Shown in pieces: positions 62,367 through 64,000 of a DNA stretch of 64,000 nt (within the stretch, counting starts at the first letter, position 1; every line of letters starts with the position of its first letter). This stretch comes from CAWINX01 sp963702055 (GTDB taxonomy: Bacteria; Actinomycetota; Thermoleophilia; Solirubrobacterales; 70-9), in assembly GCA_963702055.1 (NCBI GenBank), contig OY969702.1, forward strand, positions 558,001-622,000, written 5' to 3'. A program made the position numbers and the translations under genes. The notes below the pieces were generated by a model. That model was not told where the DNA came from. It made no database searches and saw only the letters and a program-made list of their open reading frames with translations.

Positions 62367-63488
62367 GTGGCACCCGGTCGAGCACAAGCCCCGCTGTTCA
62401 ACGCCGGCGGCGCGGCGCGGCGCCTGCTCGCGTCGCCGCTGTTCGCCTTCGGCCCGAGCGCGGCGGGACCGGCGATTCGCCGCGGCGCGCTGGTCGCGGT
62501 CCCGGTCGGCCTCGCCCTGGCGATTGAGCTTGGGGTGAGGACGGCGAGCAAGGGAGCGATCGCCACCGGCGCCCTCTTCGTCGGCTTCACGGGGCTCGAC
62601 GCGCCGGCCCGCACCCGAGCGGCTTGGCAGGCTGCCGTCACCCCCCTCGTCGGGCTCGCCGCGGCGCTGGGCGCCCTGACCGGCTCCTCTGCGGTGCCGG
62701 CCGTGGTGGCGATGGCGCTGGTCGGCGCGGCGGCGGGCTACTGCTTCGCCGTCTCGCTGCGCCTCTCGATCGCCGGCCTCTCGGTTGCGCTGGCCCTACT
62801 GGTCTCCCAGGGCCTCAACGTCGCCCCCTCTGACGCCCCGCGCGCCCTGCTCCTCGCCACGGTAGGCGGGCTGCTCCAGGTCGCCTGGTCGCTCTGCGTC
62901 TACGCCGCCGGCGACCGCGAAGAGGAGGGGGGAGGGTCGGACTGGAACACCCGCGAGGCGCTGCGCGACCTCTCCGAAAACCTGACCCTGCGCTCGGCAA
63001 GCTTTCGCCACGCCCTGCGCTTCGGCGCCGCGCTCGCCGGCGGTGTCGCCGCCTACTGGCTGCTGGGAATGCAGGAGCACGGCTTCTGGATTCCACTCAC
63101 GATCCTTTTCGTCCTGCGCCCGGAGGAGAACGAGACCTTTCACCGACTGATCCTGCGGGCGATCGGCACCGCGCTCGGCCTGGTGATCGCCACGGCCCTC
63201 TCCTTCTGGCTGCATGACTACGGCTACGCCCTCGCCGCGGCCCTGACTATCGCCACGGCCTTCTCCTTCGGAATGCTCACGGTTCAGTACGCGCTGTTCA
63301 CGGCAGCGATCACCACCTACGCCGTCCTGCTCGCCGACACCCTGGGCGAGCCGGCCCTGCACGCCGCCGGCCAACGCGCCGGCGCCACCCTCCTCGGCAT
63401 CATCATCGCCGCCCTCGCCTTCCTGCTCTGGCCCAACCCGGGGGAGAGGAGGAGGCGCCTCGCCTCACCGGAGCCCGTCGCCCGGTAG
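62367..63488 (+). CDS. FUSC-family membrane protein
   Basis: 373 aa. Two blocks of hydrophobic helices (about residues 35-160 and 225-360) separated by a soluble segment; FRHALRFGAALAGGVAAYWL and WIPLTILFVLRPEENETFHRLILRAIGTALG are typical of FUSC/aromatic-acid exporter-like proteins. Substrate unknown. GTG 62367 is chosen; the frame is open further upstream into the ccdA gene. Confidence 0.75.
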   Translation: MAPGRAQAPLFNAGGAARRLLASPLFAFGPSAAGPAIRRGALVAVPVGLALAIELGVRTASKGAIATGALFVGFTGLDAPARTRAAWQAAVTPLVGLAAALGALTGSSAVPAVVAMALVGAAAGYCFAVSLRLSIAGLSVALALLVSQGLNVAPSDAPRALLLATVGGLLQVAWSLCVYAAGDREEEGGGSDWNTREALRDLSENLTLRSASFRHALRFGAALAGGVAAYWLLGMQEHGFWIPLTILFVLRPEENETFHRLILRAIGTALGLVIATALSFWLHDYGYALAAALTIATAFSFGMLTVQYALFTAAITTYAVLLADTLGEPALHAAGQRAGATLLGIIIAALAFLLWPNPGERRRRLASPEPVAR

Positions 63489-63546
63489 ATTCCTGGCTAC
63501 GCAGCCAAAGCCGCCACGCGGGCGGGGAGACCACAGGAGCAGACTT

Positions 63547-64000
63547 TTGAGCAACCGCACGTTCGTTATCGGGGTCGGGATGACCAAGTTCGAGAAGCCC
63601 GGCACCAAGGAGGGCGACTACCCGGATTGGGCCAAGGAGGCAGGAGAGAAGGCGCTCGCCGACGCCGGCATCCCATACGAGGACGTCGAGCAGGCCTACG
63701 CCGGCTACTGCTACGGCGACTCGACCTACGGGCAGCGGGCGCTCTACCAGCTCGGCCTCACCGGGATCCCCGTTGTCAACGTCAACAACAACTGTTCGAC
63801 CGGCTCCTCGGCGCTGTTCCTGGCCCGTCAGGCGGTCAAGGGCGGCCTCGTCGACTGCGCCCTCGCGCTCGGCTTCGAGAAGATGGAGCCCGGCAGCCTC
63901 GGCGTCAAGTACACCGACCGCACCAACGCGCTCGACAAGCACGCGACGCGGATGTTCGAGATCCGCGACCCCGAGGCCTCGCCGCCGGCGCCGCAGATGT
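63547..64000 (+). CDS. thiolase / SCP-x-like acetyl-CoA acetyltransferase (5' part)
   Basis: Starts at TTG 63547 with AGGAG 7 nt upstream and runs off the window. The frame reads SNRTFVIGVGMTKFEKPGTK, and the catalytic cysteine is in VVNVNNNCSTGSSALFLARQ, followed by ALALGFEKMEPGSLG. These match lipid-transfer/SCP-x thiolases used in fatty-acid or sterol side-chain degradation. 150 codons are visible; the His/Cys of the C-terminal half is outside the window. Confidence 0.88.
   Translation, partial: MSNRTFVIGVGMTKFEKPGTKEGDYPDWAKEAGEKALADAGIPYEDVEQAYAGYCYGDSTYGQRALYQLGLTGIPVVNVNNNCSTGSSALFLARQAVKGGLVDCALALGFEKMEPGSLGVKYTDRTNALDKHATRMFEIRDPEASPPAPQM

Overview
The window is high-GC bacterial DNA with dense co-directional operons, many 1-8 bp gene overlaps, GTG/TTG starts and actinobacterial gene neighbourhoods: garA-ftsR-like, sepF, HisZ with short HisG, and the dxr-rseP-ispG block downstream of rpsB-tsf-pyrH-frr. 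Together with the 16S sequence this suggests a deep-branching actinobacterium of the Thermoleophilia/Solirubrobacterales type. That placement is inferred from gene content; no database search was run.

Layout. 1-7742: branched-chain amino acid operon (end of leuC, leuD, a Tam-like methyltransferase, leuB, ilvE, cimA), then a DegT aminotransferase and argH. 7739-11826: mpg glycosylase, a class A penicillin-binding protein and tyrS. 11827-17058: one complete 16S-23S-5S rRNA operon with a short spacer lacking tRNAs and a terminator. 17220-23822: alpha/beta hydrolase, murA (Asp variant), hisZ-hisG-hisD-hisB-hisA. 23812-29976: polysaccharide deacetylase, tRNA nucleotidyltransferase-like gene, pgeF, yggS, sepF, proC, yggT, lspA, an RluD-type synthase. 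30111-40191: rpsB, tsf, pyrH, frr, uppS, cdsA, dxr, rseP, ispG, a ProRS without its editing insert, pgsA. 40195-41781: a regulatory operon with a strong promoter, an RsiG-like c-di-GMP-motif protein, a GarA-like FHA protein and an FtsR-like MerR regulator. 41795-51508: metabolic and secreted genes, a frameshifted wax ester synthase/DGAT gene, and dinB.

51467-60671 is a 9.2-kb integrated element. It carries a large serine integrase, an HK97-type major capsid protein, a scaffold-like protein, a small terminase-like protein, HTH genes and several unknowns. I see no portal, large terminase, protease or tail genes. This is the architecture of a capsid-encoding phage satellite, resembling phiRv1 of Mycobacterium tuberculosis. 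It sits inside the 5' end of dinB. A 10-bp core is repeated at both ends. The left junction gives dinB a new in-frame 14-codon start, while the native 10-codon start is stranded at the right end. The joined outer arms recreate a palindromic attP.

After the element come a cupin, a small unknown gene, a CcdA-like protein, a FUSC-family membrane protein and the 5' part of a thiolase. Palindromic repeats appear inside hisD and pgeF, at the 3' end of pyrH and between genes near 61.5 kb. The hisD and 61.5-kb copies clearly share sequence. No tRNA gene or CRISPR array was found by eye.
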